A stretch of DNA of 26,121 nucleotides from BNXB01 sp031548005. Its GTDB lineage: Bacteria; Bacteroidota; Bacteroidia; Bacteroidales; Azobacteroidaceae. The position numbers and the translations under genes are program-made. Shown here piece after piece: positions 24,850-26,121 of this stretch. Positions within the stretch are counted from its first letter, which is position 1. Each line of letters starts with the position of its first letter. The notes under the pieces are model-generated. The model saw only the letters and a list, made by a program, of their open reading frames with translations. It was not told the origin of the DNA and did not search any database. The DNA is taken from NCBI GenBank assembly GCA_031548005.1, contig JAVBRK010000058.1, forward strand, positions 1 to 26,121, given 5' to 3'.

Positions 24850-25332
24850 TTACTTGTCCTTTGTTGCCTCTTGTATCACATCGATACTTCCATGATCATT
24901 TCCGTCTTCAATAACAACAAATAATATTCTCCGTTTATCGGTCATATTTTCATTCACCTGCACATGGATCTTATTGTCTTTATGAATGACCGTGTACCAA
25001 TCGCCATAAACGGTATCCCTGTAATAATAAAATTGCTGATTTAACGGAGCTGCATGAGGGATTTTCGTATTTTCAATATACATTGAATCACGGTTAATAA
25101 TACTCCAAGTTGCTTTAATTTCCATGCCTTCATGATGTTTTGTCTTGAAGGTAGCCTTATTCTTCCGGGCATCAAAAACAATACTGTCTTTATCAAAGGA
25201 AATCGGCCTTCCTCCAAATATTCCATTTTCAGGTTCTTCTTCTGTTCTGGGCACACAACTACAATGGTACAAAAAAAATACACCAACCAACAACAAGATC
25301 GTTGGAAATAAAAAGAAATTCCGGGTTTTCAT
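24850..25332 (-). CDS. Lipoprotein with BACON-like domain, coupled to C10 protease
   Basis: 160 residues. A hydrophobic signal ends at CSC, with Cys26 the likely lipid site. Residues 42-156 form one beta-rich domain: PISFDKDSIVFDARKNKATFK, then GDWYTV, IHVQVNENMTDKRR and GSIDVIQEATK. The strand-W-strand, N-x-T-x-x-R-R and G-S-I-x-V-x-Q-E pattern resembles the BACON/Ig-like fold, judged by eye. The ATG overlaps the stop of the C10 protease gene by one base (TGATG). In streptococci (SpeB/Spi) and Bacteroides fragilis (Bfp/Bfi), C10 proteases are encoded next to small inhibitors, some of them lipoproteins; by position this could be such an inhibitor, but I see no Spi-like sequence signature. Confidence 0.8.
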   Translation of the reverse strand: MKTRNFFLFPTILLLVGVFFLYHCSCVPRTEEEPENGIFGGRPISFDKDSIVFDARKNKATFKTKHHEGMEIKATWSIINRDSMYIENTKIPHAAPLNQQFYYYRDTVYGDWYTVIHKDNKIHVQVNENMTDKRRILFVVIEDGNDHGSIDVIQEATKDK

Positions 25333-26121
25333 CAGTTAAAATTATTTGTATGGTTTATATAGACAGCCTCAGGAGCTTTGATGTATTCTTTTCCTTTCTT
25401 TACTATATTGTAGACATTCCCTACAAACCAGCCGTTGGAATTACCACCCCATCCCCAATTACAATGGACTTGCTTCACCTTGAAGTAGGTTGCATCTTCA
25501 AAATTACCAAAGGAGCAGCATTTCCATTCGAACAGGCCCTGGTCGACTACCCAGGCATGCCCTGCTCCGGAGGTTGTTTGTCCACCAATCAGTACAGGAT
25601 ACCCCTGCTGAAAGGACCTCAAGACCCGCTTCCAATTGATTGTTCCTTTCAAATGGCTCACATCGAGCCCCCATTTTCTCAAATAAGTGGATGCTTTCCC
25701 AAAATCAGAACTACTTTCACAGCCATATGTCGTATTGCATCCCTTTCCTACCGAATCGATAAAATTAGCGACTTTCTTTGCATAACTGCTGGTAACATCG
25801 ACTGTTTTCATTGTTCGCAATGTAAGTAAGTCGTAACTGACCACCCGGGGTGAATTCGGATTCTTCGTGGCTAAGCAGGCCAGCACCTGTGAGGTAGCAA
25901 TAGCAACACATCCGGCCGGCATTCTTTCTCCATAAGTTTTATCCTTCCAGGCATCACACGTAGCAGCCATAGGTCCCATATTGAGGTTGTAGGGCGCATT
26001 CTGGTTCCATTCGGTTTTCATTAAAGGAGTGAAAAAGGGAGGAATATCATCAGGATACAGACCACCAACAGGCCAGACCTGCATTAAAGTACACATATCT
26101 CCAAGCCTCAAAGAGTTGGCT
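25332..26121 (-). CDS. C10-family cysteine protease (streptopain-like), 5' end cut by window edge
   Basis: Open through the window edge: the frame continues upstream as ANS before LRLGDM, and the TTG at 26111 is an internal Leu codon. Numbered from that codon, 259 residues are seen. Catalytic Cys68 lies in MPAGCVAIATSQVLA and His185 in SGAGHAWVVDQ; the NWGWGG motif (218-223) holds the residues that form the oxyanion hole and orient the His. This is peptidase family C10 (SpeB, interpain, PrtT, Bfp). Propeptide and signal lie beyond the window. The C-terminus (AVYINHTNNFN) shows no T9SS sorting domain. Coupled by a one-base overlap to the lipoprotein pair downstream. Expected role: extracellular or surface proteolysis; alternative targets cannot be told. 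Confidence 0.92.
   Translation of the reverse strand, partial: ANSLRLGDMCTLMQVWPVGGLYPDDIPPFFTPLMKTEWNQNAPYNLNMGPMAATCDAWKDKTYGERMPAGCVAIATSQVLACLATKNPNSPRVVSYDLLTLRTMKTVDVTSSYAKKVANFIDSVGKGCNTTYGCESSSDFGKASTYLRKWGLDVSHLKGTINWKRVLRSFQQGYPVLIGGQTTSGAGHAWVVDQGLFEWKCCSFGNFEDATYFKVKQVHCNWGWGGNSNGWFVGNVYNIVKKGKEYIKAPEAVYINHTNNFN

Noticed and set aside
26109..26111. TTG as the start of the C10 protease
   Set aside because: The frame stays open to the window edge and C10 proteases need a signal and propeptide; TTG is an internal Leu codon.

Overview
The window looks like a chromosome segment from the Bacteroidota, most likely order Bacteroidales. Three things point there: a complete type IX secretion (T9SS) core in the order porP-gldK-gldL-gldM-gldN, a SusC/SusD outer-membrane import pair with an ECF sigma/FecR regulator, and promoters with the Bacteroides -7 box TAnnTTTG (clearest ahead of the HerA-like ATPase gene, uvrA and the tRNA). 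Gene content is compatible with the Odoribacter/Butyricimonas/Parabacteroides range, but I cannot name a genus.

Positions 1-11834, minus strand. One tightly packed operon reads ECF sigma factor, FecR anti-sigma factor, SusC/RagA TonB-dependent transporter with a signalling (STN) domain, SusD/RagB lipoprotein, a secreted protein with ricin-like modules and a T9SS sorting domain, a BACON plus endonuclease/exonuclease/phosphatase-fold (EEP) lipoprotein, a TlpA-type thioredoxin protein, and a retropepsin-like aspartyl protease cut by the window edge. The expected logic is trans-envelope signalling: substrate binding at SusC/SusD is relayed through FecR to the sigma factor. Oddities are a homopolymer that sets the C-terminus of the sigma factor, and an EEP protein lacking two usual catalytic residues.

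Positions 11995-18940, plus strand. The T9SS operon porP-gldK-gldL-gldM-gldN is followed by a half-size ChrA-family transporter whose start codon overlaps the gldN stop; a hairpin terminator ends the unit. The 160-base region divergent from the sigma operon holds an 11-bp inverted repeat. The T9SS should be what exports the CTD-bearing protein of the neighbouring operon.

Positions 18976-24334. tRNA-Pro(CGG) and uvrA are on the minus strand. A HerA-like DUF853 ATPase gene is divergent from uvrA and ends in four in-frame stop codons in a row. A helical DUF937-like protein follows, then a strong AT-rich terminator.

Positions 24340-26121, minus strand. A C10 (streptopain-type) cysteine protease, cut at its 5' end by the window edge, is translationally coupled to two tandem, paralogous lipoproteins. 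The second is truncated and runs into an AT-rich segment holding an unrelated 56-residue ORF. By position and coupling the lipoproteins are candidate protease inhibitors or partners. No CRISPR array, insertion sequence, rRNA or phage gene was seen.
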